DNA of 64,000 nucleotides from Streptomyces aureus. Lineage in GTDB: Bacteria > Actinomycetota > Actinomycetes > Streptomycetales > Streptomycetaceae. A program made the position numbers and the translations under genes. The stretch spans positions 1 through 64,000 of the forward strand of contig NZ_JNZD01000004.1 of assembly GCF_000725495.1 (NCBI RefSeq), written 5' to 3'. Every line of letters begins with the position of its first letter. Positions within the stretch are counted from its first letter, which is position 1. Under the pieces are notes generated by a model. That model did no database searches, was not told where the DNA came from, and worked only from the letters and a program-made list of their open reading frames with translations. Below are positions 25,054 through 33,902 of the stretch, one piece after another.

Positions 25054-26078
25054 GACGTGCTCGCGAGGTGACACGCGGCTCGACCGCCCGTCGGCGCCTG
25101 CGCCGCCAGCACCGGCAGGGTCCGCCGGTCGCAGCCCGCCTCCGCGCGGCCCGCGTCGTCGAGGCCGGCCCACACCGGGCACCGCGGATGGAACCGGCAG
25201 CCCCCGGGCACGGCCGTCGGGTCCGGCGGTTCGCCCTGGAGGAGTTGCGGCCGCCCGCCGCTCGTCCCCTGCGCGGACACCACGGACAGGAGCGCCTTGG
25301 TGTACGGGTGCCGGGGTGCGAGCAGGACCTCCTCGACGGTGCCGACCTCGACGATCCGGCCCAGGTACATCACGGCCACCCGGTCGGCGATGTTCCAGGC
25401 CAGGCCCAGGTCGTGACTGACCACCAGGGAGGACAGGCCGAGATCGCGGCGCAGGTCGAGGACCAGCTTCAGGATCTCGCCGCGCACCGAGGCGTCCAGG
25501 GACGCCACCGGCTCGTCGGCGACGATCACGGAGGGCTCCAGCGCGAGCGCGCCCGCGATGACGACGCGCTGCTGCTGGCCGCCGGACATCTCGTGCGGGA
25601 AACGCGACAGGAAGTGCTCCGGAGGGCGCAGCCCGGCCTGGGAGAGCGCGCTGTGCACGCGCCGTTCGAGGCCGGACTTCATCCGGTGCAGCCGGGGACC
25701 CTCGGCGACGGCGTCGAAGACGTTCTGGCGCGGGTTGAGCGCGCCGCCGGGGTCCTGCAGAACGAACTGGACCTTGCGGCGGTGGGCCTTGAGCGCGGCG
25801 CTGGTGTAGCGCAGCGGCTCGCCGTCGCACAGCACCTGACCGGAGGTGGGCTTCACCAGTCCGGTCAGCGCGCGTGCCAGGGTGGACTTGCCGCAGCCGG
25901 ACTCGCCGATGAGCGCGAGGATCTCTCCTCGGCCCAGTTCGAGGTCGACACCGTCCACCGCCCGGGCGGGGCCGCGGCCGGCGCGGGGCGGATAGGTGAT
26001 GTGGAGGTCGCGGACCTCCAGTGCGGGCGCCGCGGCCGTGCTGGCGCCGGTGACCGTGCCAGTGGCGGGGGCGGTCAT
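25050..26078 (-). CDS. Oligopeptide/dipeptide ABC transporter ATPase (DppF/OppF-like)
   Basis: A 342-residue ABC ATPase energising peptide import. Walker A is IGESGCGKSTLA, the Q-loop FVLQDPGGALNP, signature MSGGQQQRVVIAGAL, Walker B SVIVADEPVASLD and H-loop VVSHDL. The C-terminal oligopeptide/dipeptide extension is present (HPYTKALLSVV, then CRFHPRCPVW with cysteines of a possible iron-sulfur site). ATG 26078 overlaps the preceding ATPase by 4 nt. The ten residues after the start are Ala/Thr rich. It works with the DppD-like ATPase as a heterodimer. Confidence 0.93.
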   Translation of the reverse strand: MTAPATGTVTGASTAAAPALEVRDLHITYPPRAGRGPARAVDGVDLELGRGEILALIGESGCGKSTLARALTGLVKPTSGQVLCDGEPLRYTSAALKAHRRKVQFVLQDPGGALNPRQNVFDAVAEGPRLHRMKSGLERRVHSALSQAGLRPPEHFLSRFPHEMSGGQQQRVVIAGALALEPSVIVADEPVASLDASVRGEILKLVLDLRRDLGLSSLVVSHDLGLAWNIADRVAVMYLGRIVEVGTVEEVLLAPRHPYTKALLSVVSAQGTSGGRPQLLQGEPPDPTAVPGGCRFHPRCPVWAGLDDAGRAEAGCDRRTLPVLAAQAPTGGRAACHLASTS

Positions 26079-27118
26079 GAGCGGGCTCCTTCCGCGGTGG
26101 GTTCGGTCATGTCCGGGGAGAGGTGGGGGAAGTCGGGCAGCACGCGCAGGCACGCCGACAGCCGACCGGGACCGGCCGGCACCAGACGTGCGGGTGTGTC
26201 CTGGCAGATCTCGTGCGCGTCGGGGCAGCGCGCCGCGAACGGGCAGCCTGCGCCGAGGGCCGCCGGATCGGGCGGATCGCCGGGCAGACCGGCCGGCGCC
26301 CTGCGGGAGGCGGGGTCGCCGATGGTGGGGAAGGCGCGGGACAGCGCCCGGGTGTAGGGGTGTCGCGGGTCGTCCAGGAGTTGTCTGGACGGGCCGGACT
26401 CGACCAGTTCACCGGCGTACATCACGGCCAGCCGGTCGCACATCTGGCCGAGGACGGACAGGTCGTGGCTGATCATGATGACGCCGATGCCCTGTTCGCG
26501 CACCCGGTCCGCGAGCAGGTCCAGGATCTGGGCCTGCACCATCACGTCCAGTGCCGTGGTCGGCTCGTCGGCGATGATCAGGTTCGGGCGGCAGGCGAGC
26601 GCCATCGCGATCATGATGCGCTGGCGCTGGCCGCCGGAGAACTCGTGCGGGTAGCTGCGCATCCGGCGCGCGGGGACGCCCACCGACTCCAGCAGTTCGC
26701 CCGCGCGGGCACGGGCCTGCTTGTCGGTGATCCGGCCGCCCTCCTCGCCGGCCCTGCGGCCGTGCAGCAGGATCGGCTCGACGAGCTGGTCGCCGATGGT
26801 GTGTACCGGGTTGAGGGCGGTCATGGCGCCCTGGAAGACGACGGAGGCCTCCGCCCAGCGCACCGCGCGCATCCGGTTCCACTTGGCGGTGAGCAGGTCC
26901 TCACCCTGGTAGAGCACCTGGCCGGTGACCTCGGCGGCGGCCGGCAGCAGCCGCAGCAGGCTCATCGCCAGCGTGGACTTGCCCGATCCGGACTCGCCGG
27001 CCAGGCCGAGCGTCTGCCCGGCGTCCAGGGTGAGGTCCACTCCGCGCACGGCGGGCACCGTGCGCCCACCGCCGCGGTACGTGACTTCGAGGTCCTTGAC
27101 CTCAAGCAGCGCGCTCAA
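26075..27118 (-). CDS. Oligopeptide/dipeptide ABC transporter ATPase (DppD/OppD-like)
   Basis: A 347-residue ABC ATPase: Walker A LAGESGSGKSTLAMSLL, Q-loop SVVFQGAMTALNPV, signature FSGGQRQRIMIAMAL, Walker B LIIADEPTTALD, H-loop MISHDLSVL, and the peptide-transporter C-terminus HPYTRALSRAFP plus GCPFAARCPDAHEIC. Start is taken as TTG at 27118, whose TTGA overlaps the permease stop; no ATG or GTG lies upstream of the conserved ALLEVKDLEV. Partner of the ATPase at 25050-26078. Confidence 0.92.
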   Translation of the reverse strand: MSALLEVKDLEVTYRGGGRTVPAVRGVDLTLDAGQTLGLAGESGSGKSTLAMSLLRLLPAAAEVTGQVLYQGEDLLTAKWNRMRAVRWAEASVVFQGAMTALNPVHTIGDQLVEPILLHGRRAGEEGGRITDKQARARAGELLESVGVPARRMRSYPHEFSGGQRQRIMIAMALACRPNLIIADEPTTALDVMVQAQILDLLADRVREQGIGVIMISHDLSVLGQMCDRLAVMYAGELVESGPSRQLLDDPRHPYTRALSRAFPTIGDPASRRAPAGLPGDPPDPAALGAGCPFAARCPDAHEICQDTPARLVPAGPGRLSACLRVLPDFPHLSPDMTEPTAEGARS

Positions 27119-28068
27119 CGTGTCTTCACCGACCTCGGGTTGAGAAGGGTCTCCACGGCGCGGCCGGTCAGGGTGAAGCCGAGGACGACGATCAGGATGG
27201 CGATGCCCGGCGGGTACAGGTACCACCAGGCGCCGGAGGTGACGGCGCCGCCGCTGAGCGCCGAATTGAGCATCGCGCCCCAGGAGATGCCCGTCGGGTC
27301 GCCCAGGCCGAGGAAGGTCAGGGTCGCCTCGGACAGGATCGCCGAGGCCACGGTCAGCGTGGAGGACACCAGGATCAGCGGGGTGACGTTCGGCAGGACG
27401 TGCCGCAGCATCACCTGAGGGCCTCCCGCGCCCAGTGCCCTGGCCCGCTCGATGAACGGCTTCGCCTCCACCGCGAGGGTCTGCGCCCGCACCAGCCGGG
27501 CCGTGGAGGACCAGCTGGTGACCGCGATGGCGATGGTGATGGACGCGGTCCCCTGTCCGATCACCGCCGACAGCGAGATGGCCAGCGGCAGGCTCGGCAG
27601 TGCGATGAACCAGTCGGTGAGGTGCATCAGCGCCTTGCCGGTCCAGCCGCCGTAGTGCCCGGCGACCAGGCCGACCGCGCTGCCGAGCACCACCGTCAGG
27701 ACCGTCGCCATCAGACCGATGGACAGCGAGGAGCGTGCGCCCCAGATGACCAGCAGCAGGATGGAACGTCCCTCCTGGTCCGTGCCGAGCGGGTAGCCGC
27801 CGGTCGGGGCGAGCAGGGAAGGGCCGTCGACCTTGATGACGTCGAGGTCGTTGTCCGAGATGAACAGCGGCGCGCAGACGGCCAGCAGGCCGAAGACGAC
27901 CAGGATGCCGAGGCCTGCCACGCCCGAGCGGATGCGGACGAAGGAACGTACGAAGCCGGCGAATCCGTTGCGGCGCGGGCCGGGCGCGGCCGGTGCGACC
28001 GGCGGCGCGGGGTCGGCTCCCGCCTTCGGCGGGGAGACGGCCTTCGTGAGGGGTTCGTGGTGGGTCAC
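27115..28068 (-). CDS. Peptide ABC transporter permease (DppC/OppC-like)
   Basis: A 317-residue inner-membrane permease. After a polar, Pro/Ala-rich N-terminus (about 35 residues) come the first TM segment (GILVVFGLLAVCAPLFI), the OppC motif PLGTDQEGRSILLLVIWGAR, and four to five more TM helices. The EAA loop reads ERARALGAGGPQVMLRHVLPN. The final region FTLTGRAVETLLNPR matches DppC. GTG start at 28068, overlapping the previous stop as GTGA. Confidence 0.92.
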   Translation of the reverse strand: MTHHEPLTKAVSPPKAGADPAPPVAPAAPGPRRNGFAGFVRSFVRIRSGVAGLGILVVFGLLAVCAPLFISDNDLDVIKVDGPSLLAPTGGYPLGTDQEGRSILLLVIWGARSSLSIGLMATVLTVVLGSAVGLVAGHYGGWTGKALMHLTDWFIALPSLPLAISLSAVIGQGTASITIAIAVTSWSSTARLVRAQTLAVEAKPFIERARALGAGGPQVMLRHVLPNVTPLILVSSTLTVASAILSEATLTFLGLGDPTGISWGAMLNSALSGGAVTSGAWWYLYPPGIAILIVVLGFTLTGRAVETLLNPRSVKTR

Positions 28069-29123
28069 TGGGCACGCACCCGGGGGTCGAGGAAGCGGTA
28101 GATGACGTCGGCGAGGAGGTTCATGAGGATCACCGACGCGCTGAAGACGATGAACGTGCCCTGCAGCAGCGGCAGGTCGGGCACCTTCAGGGCCTGGTAG
28201 CTGAGCTGGCCGAGGCCCGGCCAGGAGTACACGGTCTCCACGGTGATGGCACCGCCGAGCACCGTGCCCAGGTGCATGAAGATCATGGTGACCGACGGCA
28301 GCAGGGCGTTGGGCACCGCGTGCCGGCGCCGTACGTCGTCGTCACGCAGTCCCTTGGCCCGCGCGGTGAGCAGGTAGGGGCTGCCCAGCTCGTCGATGAT
28401 CGACGAGCGCATGACGGCGACGTACTGGGCGAAGATCACCAGGACCATGGTCAGGCAGGGCAGGACCAGGTGCTTGGCCACGTCCAGGACGTGGTCCGGG
28501 CCGCCGGTGATCGCCGGGTCGCTCATCCCGCCCGCGGGCAGGAAGCCGGGGATCGGGCCGATGCCGACGCTGAAGGTGATCAGCAGGATCATGCCGAGCC
28601 AGAAGGTCGGCACCGACCACAGCGTGAGGGAGGCGCCGGTGGCGATGCGGTCCAGCCAGCTTCCGTGCCGCCAGCCGGACCTGACACCCAGCCAGAGGCC
28701 GAGGGCCACCGAGATCACGGTGGCGGTGCCCATCAGCAGGAGGGTCGGCCACAGCCGGTCGCCGATGAGTGAGCTGACCGGCTGCTGGAACTCCCACGAG
28801 GTGCCCAGGTGACCGCTCAGCGTGTCGGTGACGAAGTGGAGGAAGCGTTCCGGCACCGACTGGTCCAGGCCGAGCTGACGGCGCAGCTGCGCCATCTGCG
28901 CGTCGCTGGTCGGCCGGCCGCGGGTGATGGACTGCACCGGGTCGGCCGGCATCAGGCTGAACAGGACGAACCCGATGACGAGCGTGGCCAGGAAGCTGAC
29001 GGCCGCGGCCACCAGCTTCGTGGCCAGGTAGCGTGCGAATCCGGAGCGGGGCCGGCGCCCGGTCGGGGCGCCGGCGGTGCTCTTCGTCGCGGCGGTGCTC
29101 GCGACGTCGATGATGTCTGACAC
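28065..29123 (-). CDS. Peptide ABC transporter permease (DppB/OppB-like)
   Basis: A 352-residue permease with the OppB plan: N-terminal TM (ATLVIGFVLFSLMPADP), RRQLGLDQSVPERF in the external loop, LWPTLLLMGTATVIS, then the EAA loop TARAKGLRDDDVRRRHAVPNALLP and C-terminal TMs ending in YRFLDPRVR. GTG start at 29123, 3 nt after the binding-protein gene stop. The first 30 residues are a polar cytoplasmic tail. Confidence 0.92.
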   Translation of the reverse strand: MSDIIDVASTAATKSTAGAPTGRRPRSGFARYLATKLVAAAVSFLATLVIGFVLFSLMPADPVQSITRGRPTSDAQMAQLRRQLGLDQSVPERFLHFVTDTLSGHLGTSWEFQQPVSSLIGDRLWPTLLLMGTATVISVALGLWLGVRSGWRHGSWLDRIATGASLTLWSVPTFWLGMILLITFSVGIGPIPGFLPAGGMSDPAITGGPDHVLDVAKHLVLPCLTMVLVIFAQYVAVMRSSIIDELGSPYLLTARAKGLRDDDVRRRHAVPNALLPSVTMIFMHLGTVLGGAITVETVYSWPGLGQLSYQALKVPDLPLLQGTFIVFSASVILMNLLADVIYRFLDPRVRAQ

Positions 29124-29126
29124 GGT

Positions 29127-30971
29127 CTACTCGCGGTCGTCGGAGGAGGAGCGGCGGCGTGCGACGAACACTCCGCCCGCGGCCAGCACGACCACGACGG
29201 CGGCCGAGGCGCCGATCAGGGTGCCGGAGCCGCTGTCCGAGGAGGACTCCGATGCCTTGGCGGGGGCCGCGTGCAGGTACTGGTCGAAGGAGAACTGCGC
29301 GGGGTAGGCGCCGGCGGAGTTCGCAGCGCCGGTCACGAAGCCGTTCACGCGGTCCGTGCGGTACGCCGCGAGGCCGCTCGCGTTGTAGATCATGATGTTC
29401 TCGTTGGCCTTGTACAGGATGGCCTGCATCTGACGGAGCAGGTCCGCGCGCTCCTTGTCGTCGAAGGCGCTCTGCTGACGCACGAACAGGTCGTCGTAGT
29501 CCTTGTCGCAGAAGAACGAGTCGGTGCTGCCGCCCTCGCCCTTGCTGTCGGGCAGCGCCGAGCAGGTCTGGATGCCGAGGAGGTACGTCGGGTCGGGGCC
29601 GGTGGACCAGGAGTCCATGAGGATGTCCCAGTCGCCCTTGGCCAGGTCGGCGTTGAGCTTCGAGGAGCTCATCGACTGGATGTCGGCCTTGACGCCGATC
29701 TCCTTGAACCAGCCGGTGAGGTAGGTGGAGACCTTGGCGTCGGCGTCGTCGTCGGAGTGGATGCCGAGGCGGAACTCCAGCTTGCGCTTCGACTTCGGGT
29801 CGACCCGGATCCCGTCGGAGCCCTTCTTGTAACCGGCTTCGTCCAGGACGGAGTTGGCCTTGCCGGGGTCGAAGCCGAACTTCTCCGAGGCGGAGGGCTG
29901 CCACGAGAACTGGGGCAGGGACTGCGGCAGGTAGCTCCCGCCGACCTCCGCGAGGCCGTTGCGGACCTTCTTGACGATCGTGGCCCGGTCGATGGCGAGC
30001 GCCAGCGCCTCACGGACCTTGGTGTCGGCGAGGGCCGGGTGTCCCGTGCCGATCTTCTTGCCGTCGCGGGTGCGGGCGCCGCCGTTGACCTCGATGCCGC
30101 TCCAGCGGTTGCCGACCTGCTCGTACGCCTTGATGCCGGACTGGCCCTTCAGGGCCTGGTACTGGGTGGGGTTGAGGCCGCTGACGTAGTCGAGCTGCCC
30201 CGAGCGCAGGGCCGCCACGGCGGCGTCCGTGTTCTTGAACGACTGCTGGATCATGTGGTCGTACTTGGGCGCGCCGAGCACGAAGTCCTTGTTCGCGTCG
30301 AACTTGGCGTACTGCTCGGGCTTGTAGGAGGTCAGCGTCCACGGGCCGTAACCCACGATCGGGAAGCTGTCGTTCTTGTAGGTCTTCAGGTCCGTGACGT
30401 GTGATTCCCATATGTGCTTCGGGACGATCGGGATGCCCGAGACCGGGATGCTGACCGACAGCATGGTGGCCTGCGGCTTCTTGGTCTTGACGACCAGCGT
30501 GGTGGCGTCCGGCGCGCTGACCGCGGCGAAGTTGCTCACCAGGGAGCCGTTGGCGGTGGCCGCCGTGGAGTTGCTCATGATCAGGTTGAACGTCCAGGCG
30601 GCGTCCTCGGCCGTGATCGGCTTGCCGTCGCTCCACTTCAGACCCTTGTGGATCTTGAAGGTCCAGGTGAGCTTGTCGTCGGACGTCGTCCAGGAGTCCG
30701 CCAGGTACGGCTTGACGCTGCCGTCCTGCTCGACCCTGTCCAGCGCCGGGTAGATGCCGGCGAACACGTCGAGGCTGCCCGCGAAGTAGGCCAGGAACGG
30801 GTTGAGGGAGTCGATGCCGATGCCGGTGATCGGCATCCGCAGGGTGCTGCCGCCGTCGTCCGCCGTGGCGGCCGGTGCGGCGGCGAGGCCGGCACCGGTG
30901 GCGAGCAGCAGGGACGTGGCCAGCGCGGCGGCCTTGCGGCCTGTTCTGCGCACGGGGGCGGGCTTGGTCAT
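29127..30971 (-). CDS. Peptide ABC transporter substrate-binding protein with a C-terminal membrane anchor
   Basis: A 614-residue SBP family 5 protein that captures peptides outside the membrane. It has a Sec-type signal peptide (TSLLLATGAGLAAAPAATA) but no lipobox Cys. TLRMPITGIGIDSLNPFLAY and TWTFKIHKGLKWSDGKPITA are typical of DppA/OppA binding proteins. The last 40 residues are a Ser/Asp linker, a hydrophobic stretch (TLIGASAAVVVVLAAGGVF) and ARRRSSSDDRE, so the protein is anchored by a C-terminal helix instead of a lipid. ATG 30971 has CAGGAGAA upstream. First gene of the transport operon; a repeat array lies about 110 bp upstream. Confidence 0.93.
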   Translation of the reverse strand: MTKPAPVRRTGRKAAALATSLLLATGAGLAAAPAATADDGGSTLRMPITGIGIDSLNPFLAYFAGSLDVFAGIYPALDRVEQDGSVKPYLADSWTTSDDKLTWTFKIHKGLKWSDGKPITAEDAAWTFNLIMSNSTAATANGSLVSNFAAVSAPDATTLVVKTKKPQATMLSVSIPVSGIPIVPKHIWESHVTDLKTYKNDSFPIVGYGPWTLTSYKPEQYAKFDANKDFVLGAPKYDHMIQQSFKNTDAAVAALRSGQLDYVSGLNPTQYQALKGQSGIKAYEQVGNRWSGIEVNGGARTRDGKKIGTGHPALADTKVREALALAIDRATIVKKVRNGLAEVGGSYLPQSLPQFSWQPSASEKFGFDPGKANSVLDEAGYKKGSDGIRVDPKSKRKLEFRLGIHSDDDADAKVSTYLTGWFKEIGVKADIQSMSSSKLNADLAKGDWDILMDSWSTGPDPTYLLGIQTCSALPDSKGEGGSTDSFFCDKDYDDLFVRQQSAFDDKERADLLRQMQAILYKANENIMIYNASGLAAYRTDRVNGFVTGAANSAGAYPAQFSFDQYLHAAPAKASESSSDSGSGTLIGASAAVVVVLAAGGVFVARRRSSSDDRE

Positions 30972-31077
30972 CGCGAGGTTCTCCTGGGGTGCCGGCGGCG
31001 CGGGGCCGCGGGGGGACGGGGTAGGGCGTGACCGCCGCGCCGGGGCCCGGGCGGGCCGTGCGGTGCGACAGTGGCTG

Positions 31078-31133
31078 CATGATGCATGTATTGGTACATG
31101 CATTGGTGTATGCATTGGTGCATGCATGTATAC
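31078..31133. repeat. AT-rich 12-bp direct repeats upstream of the transport operon
   Basis: Three 12-bp units (TATTGGTACATG at 31089, CATTGGTGTATG at 31101, CATTGGTGCATG at 31113) flanked by GATGCATG and CATGTATAC, conspicuous in GC-rich surroundings. The array sits about 110-160 bp upstream of the binding-protein start and could be an operator array or promoter. A 9-bp tandem repeat GGATCAGTT/GGATCAGTG follows at about 31149-31166. Confidence 0.55.
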
Positions 31134-31243
31134 GCGTCTGCGTACGTCGGATCAGTTGGATCAGTGGGGCTCTGGCGGGCGGATGCGAGGCCGTCCGCGG
31201 CTTCCCTGCCGGCCCGCGCGGGACTCGGCGGGGCGGTACGCGG

Positions 31244-32629
31244 TCACCGCTCCGCGTCGCGGCTCCGGGCGGCGGAGCCCGTACCGGTGCGCAGGAAGTC
31301 CTCCAGCACCCGTACGCCGAACTCCAGGCTGCTGACGAGGACCTGCTCGTCGACGCCGTGCACGTACCGCCACGCGTCGAAGCCGGGCGGGGTCAGACCG
31401 GGGCCGAACCCGTAGCACTGGATGCCGAGCCGGGCGAACGCCTTGGCGTCGGTGCCGCCCGACATGATGAACGGCAGGACGAGCGCCTCGGGATCGGCCC
31501 GGCGCAGCGCCGCCGCCATCGCCGCGAACTCGGCCGAGGTGTGGTCCGCGAAGACCGGCGCCGCGAAACTGTGGAAGGAGCGCGAGACCTTCTCGCCGAG
31601 CAGGGCGTCCACCGTCGCGAAGAAGTCCTCCTCCGCGCCCGGAAGGATCCGGCCGTCCACGCCGGCCGTCGCCTCGCTCGGGATGACGTTGTGCTTGTAA
31701 CCGGCCTTCATCATGGTCGGGTTGAGCGTGCTGGCGACGGTGGCCTCGACCAGCTTGGCCGCCTCGCCGAGCTGCGCGAGGGACGCGGGATCGGCCGGGT
31801 CGACCGTGACGCCCAGACGGGCGCTGAGCCCCTCCAGCAGGGCGGCCACCCCCGGCACGATCCGCACCGGCCAGCGGTGTTCGGCCAGCGCGGTGAGGGT
31901 GGCCGCCAGGGTGGCGACAGCGTTGTCCGAGCCGGGCCGGGAACCGTGGCCCGCCGCGCCGCGCGCCGTCAGGTCCATCCACGCGCTGCCACGCTCGCCG
32001 ACGGCGATCGGGTACAGCCGGGAGGCGTCCGGCAGATGGACCGAATAGCCGCCGGACTCGCCGATCGCCGTGGTCACGCCCTCGAAGAGGTCCGCGTGCC
32101 GGTCGACGAGGAAGCCCGCCCCCAGCTCGCCGGTGTCCTCCTCGTCCGCGACGAACGCCATCACGATGTCACGGGCCGGCCTGACCCCGCGGCGCGCCCA
32201 GGACCGGGCGGTCGCGAGCATCATCGCGTCCATGTCCTTCATGTCCAGCGCCCCGCGACCGAGGATCACGCCGTCGCGTGTCTCCCCGCAGAACGGGGCG
32301 AAACTCCAGTCGGCTGGCTCGGCCGGCACCACGTCCAGGTGGCCGTGGACCAGCAGCGCCGGGGCCTCGCGGTCCTCGCCGGGGATACGGACCACCGTGC
32401 TGGCCCGGCCGGGCGCCGCCTCCAGCACCACGGGCTCGTAGCCGGACTCGGCGAGCAGTCCCGCGGTCCACTCGGCCGCCTCCCGCTCACCGCGGGAGTC
32501 TCCGCCGCCGTAGTTGCTGGTGTCGAAACGGATCAACCGGGCGCAGAAATCGGCGACTTCGGAAATCAGAGCGGTGTCCTCGGCCGACGAGAGCACGCCG
32601 CCGTCCTGATGGAGAGAGGTGTCGTTCAT
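31244..32629 (-). CDS. M20/M25/M40-family metallopeptidase
   Basis: A 461-residue zinc peptidase: LLVHGHLDVVPAEP, GRGALDMKDMDAM, DEEDTGELGAGFLV and AAGHGSRPG in the dimerisation domain, then IMSGGTDAKAFARLG with a late ligand region (YGFGPGLTPPGFD). This is the arrangement of the larger M20A dipeptidase/acylase subfamily. It probably hydrolyses imported dipeptides or N-acyl amino acids. ATG 32629 has GGAGAGAGG upstream. It lies between the RpiR gene and the transport operon on the same strand, with about 270 bp to the binding-protein gene, so it could be in the same regulon but on a separate transcript. Confidence 0.91.
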   Translation of the reverse strand: MNDTSLHQDGGVLSSAEDTALISEVADFCARLIRFDTSNYGGGDSRGEREAAEWTAGLLAESGYEPVVLEAAPGRASTVVRIPGEDREAPALLVHGHLDVVPAEPADWSFAPFCGETRDGVILGRGALDMKDMDAMMLATARSWARRGVRPARDIVMAFVADEEDTGELGAGFLVDRHADLFEGVTTAIGESGGYSVHLPDASRLYPIAVGERGSAWMDLTARGAAGHGSRPGSDNAVATLAATLTALAEHRWPVRIVPGVAALLEGLSARLGVTVDPADPASLAQLGEAAKLVEATVASTLNPTMMKAGYKHNVIPSEATAGVDGRILPGAEEDFFATVDALLGEKVSRSFHSFAAPVFADHTSAEFAAMAAALRRADPEALVLPFIMSGGTDAKAFARLGIQCYGFGPGLTPPGFDAWRYVHGVDEQVLVSSLEFGVRVLEDFLRTGTGSAARSRDAER

Positions 32630-32751
32630 GTGAAGGAACCACTTGCTTTCCCGGCGGCAGGACGCGAGGGCGAAGCCTCTGCCGTCGATGGCTCAGCGAG
32701 ACGGACTCGCGGAAACGGGGAACAGGCGGGAGGAGGGAAGAACGAGGGCGG

Positions 32752-33774
32752 TCACCGCGCGGGCGGCGGCCCGCCCTCAGGCACGACGGGTAAGCCGGAG
32801 GGGTCCGAAGCGCGGGCGCCGGGAATCCCGGCGGCGGATCCGGGGAGGTCCGGCGCCCCGCCCGCCCCGCCCGCCTCGTCCGCGAGGGACGGCGGCCGGC
32901 CCAGGCCGTAGCTGTCCAGGGAGCGGAAGAGCTCCGCCCGGCGGCGGTTGCGCCGGGCCGCCCCCTTGGCACCGGCGGCCGCCAGAGCCGCCAGCACATG
33001 GGCCGCCGCCGCCACCGCCGTGGGCGAGTGGTGCGGTGACTCACTGCGGGTGTCCACCGCGAGGACATGGGAGGCGAAGGAACACACCGGACTGGTGTAG
33101 CTGTCGGTCAAGGCGATCACCGAAGCACCCAGCGCGTGGAACTCCCGGGCCACGTCCACGGTCAGCCGGCTGTAGTTGCGGAAGCTGAACACGACCAGCA
33201 CGTCGTCCGGATGCGCGTCGCTGATCGCGTTGACCGCCGCGCCCGTCGCCGGCTGCACCAGGAACACGTCGCGCATGCTGCTGGTGAGATCGCTGGTCAG
33301 CAGAGACGCGTACCCGGCCGACTTCAGGTCGCCGAGCACCCACCGCCGCCGCGCCTGCAGCAGGACCGCGGCCGCCAGTTCCAGGGCGCCGTTGGCCTGC
33401 AGATCGGCGAGCGTGCGCCGGAGGTTGCCCTCCTCCGCGGTGATCATCCGGCGCAGCGCCGACCGCTCGCGCGGTTCGGACTCCGGATCGCGGCTGGTGA
33501 ACCGCAGGTCCGGCTCCGCCAGACGCAGACCGCTCTCGCGGGCCGCCAGCAGTCGCAGGTCGTCGGTGGAGGCGACCCCGGCCGCGGCAAGCAGACCATC
33601 GAGGTCCGCGGCGCTCGCGTCCGCCGCCCGCAGCAGCTGACCGGGGCGACGCTCCAGCGAGGCCGGGTAGCCCTCCGCCAGCACCTCGAACAGACGCTGC
33701 GCAGCGGGGCCGCACAATGCGGCGGCCGCACGCAGCAACTCGAGGGTCGGCGTCGGCGCCAGCGGTCCGGTCAC
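32752..33774 (-). CDS. RpiR-family transcriptional regulator with SIS domain
   Basis: A 340-residue regulator. The N-terminal HTH_6 domain (to about residue 80) is followed by a linker and a SIS domain (about residues 110-245: SAGYASLLTSDL, LVVFSFRNYSRLTVDVAREF, GASVIALTDSYTSPVCSFASHVLAV). SIS domains bind sugar phosphates; the E. coli homologue MurR controls N-acetylmuramate-6-P use. The C-terminal 60 residues are Gly/Pro/Ala rich and probably disordered. GTG 33774 follows an AGGAGGGG. It is transcribed towards the M20 and transport genes and diverges from the XRE gene. Confidence 0.87.
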   Translation of the reverse strand: MTGPLAPTPTLELLRAAAALCGPAAQRLFEVLAEGYPASLERRPGQLLRAADASAADLDGLLAAAGVASTDDLRLLAARESGLRLAEPDLRFTSRDPESEPRERSALRRMITAEEGNLRRTLADLQANGALELAAAVLLQARRRWVLGDLKSAGYASLLTSDLTSSMRDVFLVQPATGAAVNAISDAHPDDVLVVFSFRNYSRLTVDVAREFHALGASVIALTDSYTSPVCSFASHVLAVDTRSESPHHSPTAVAAAAHVLAALAAAGAKGAARRNRRRAELFRSLDSYGLGRPPSLADEAGGAGGAPDLPGSAAGIPGARASDPSGLPVVPEGGPPPAR

Positions 33775-33902
33775 TGCTCACCCCTCCTGATCAGGGCAGC
33801 CCACACCCGTGGGTCCGGCTGCTGAACGGCGTTTCTGCTGACAGTTAAACGGCGGTGCCAGATTGCTTGATCTAAGCGATGCGTGAGTCTTACTGTCGCC
33901 GC

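Noticed and set aside
24199..25830. Larger GNAT protein beginning far upstream
   Set aside because: The extra 5' part is the off-frame reading of the ATPase gene; GTG at 25053 overlaps the ATPase stop exactly as other junctions in the operon.
31078..31133. CRISPR array
   Set aside because: Units are 12 bp with no spacers between them and no cas genes nearby; it is a short direct repeat cluster.
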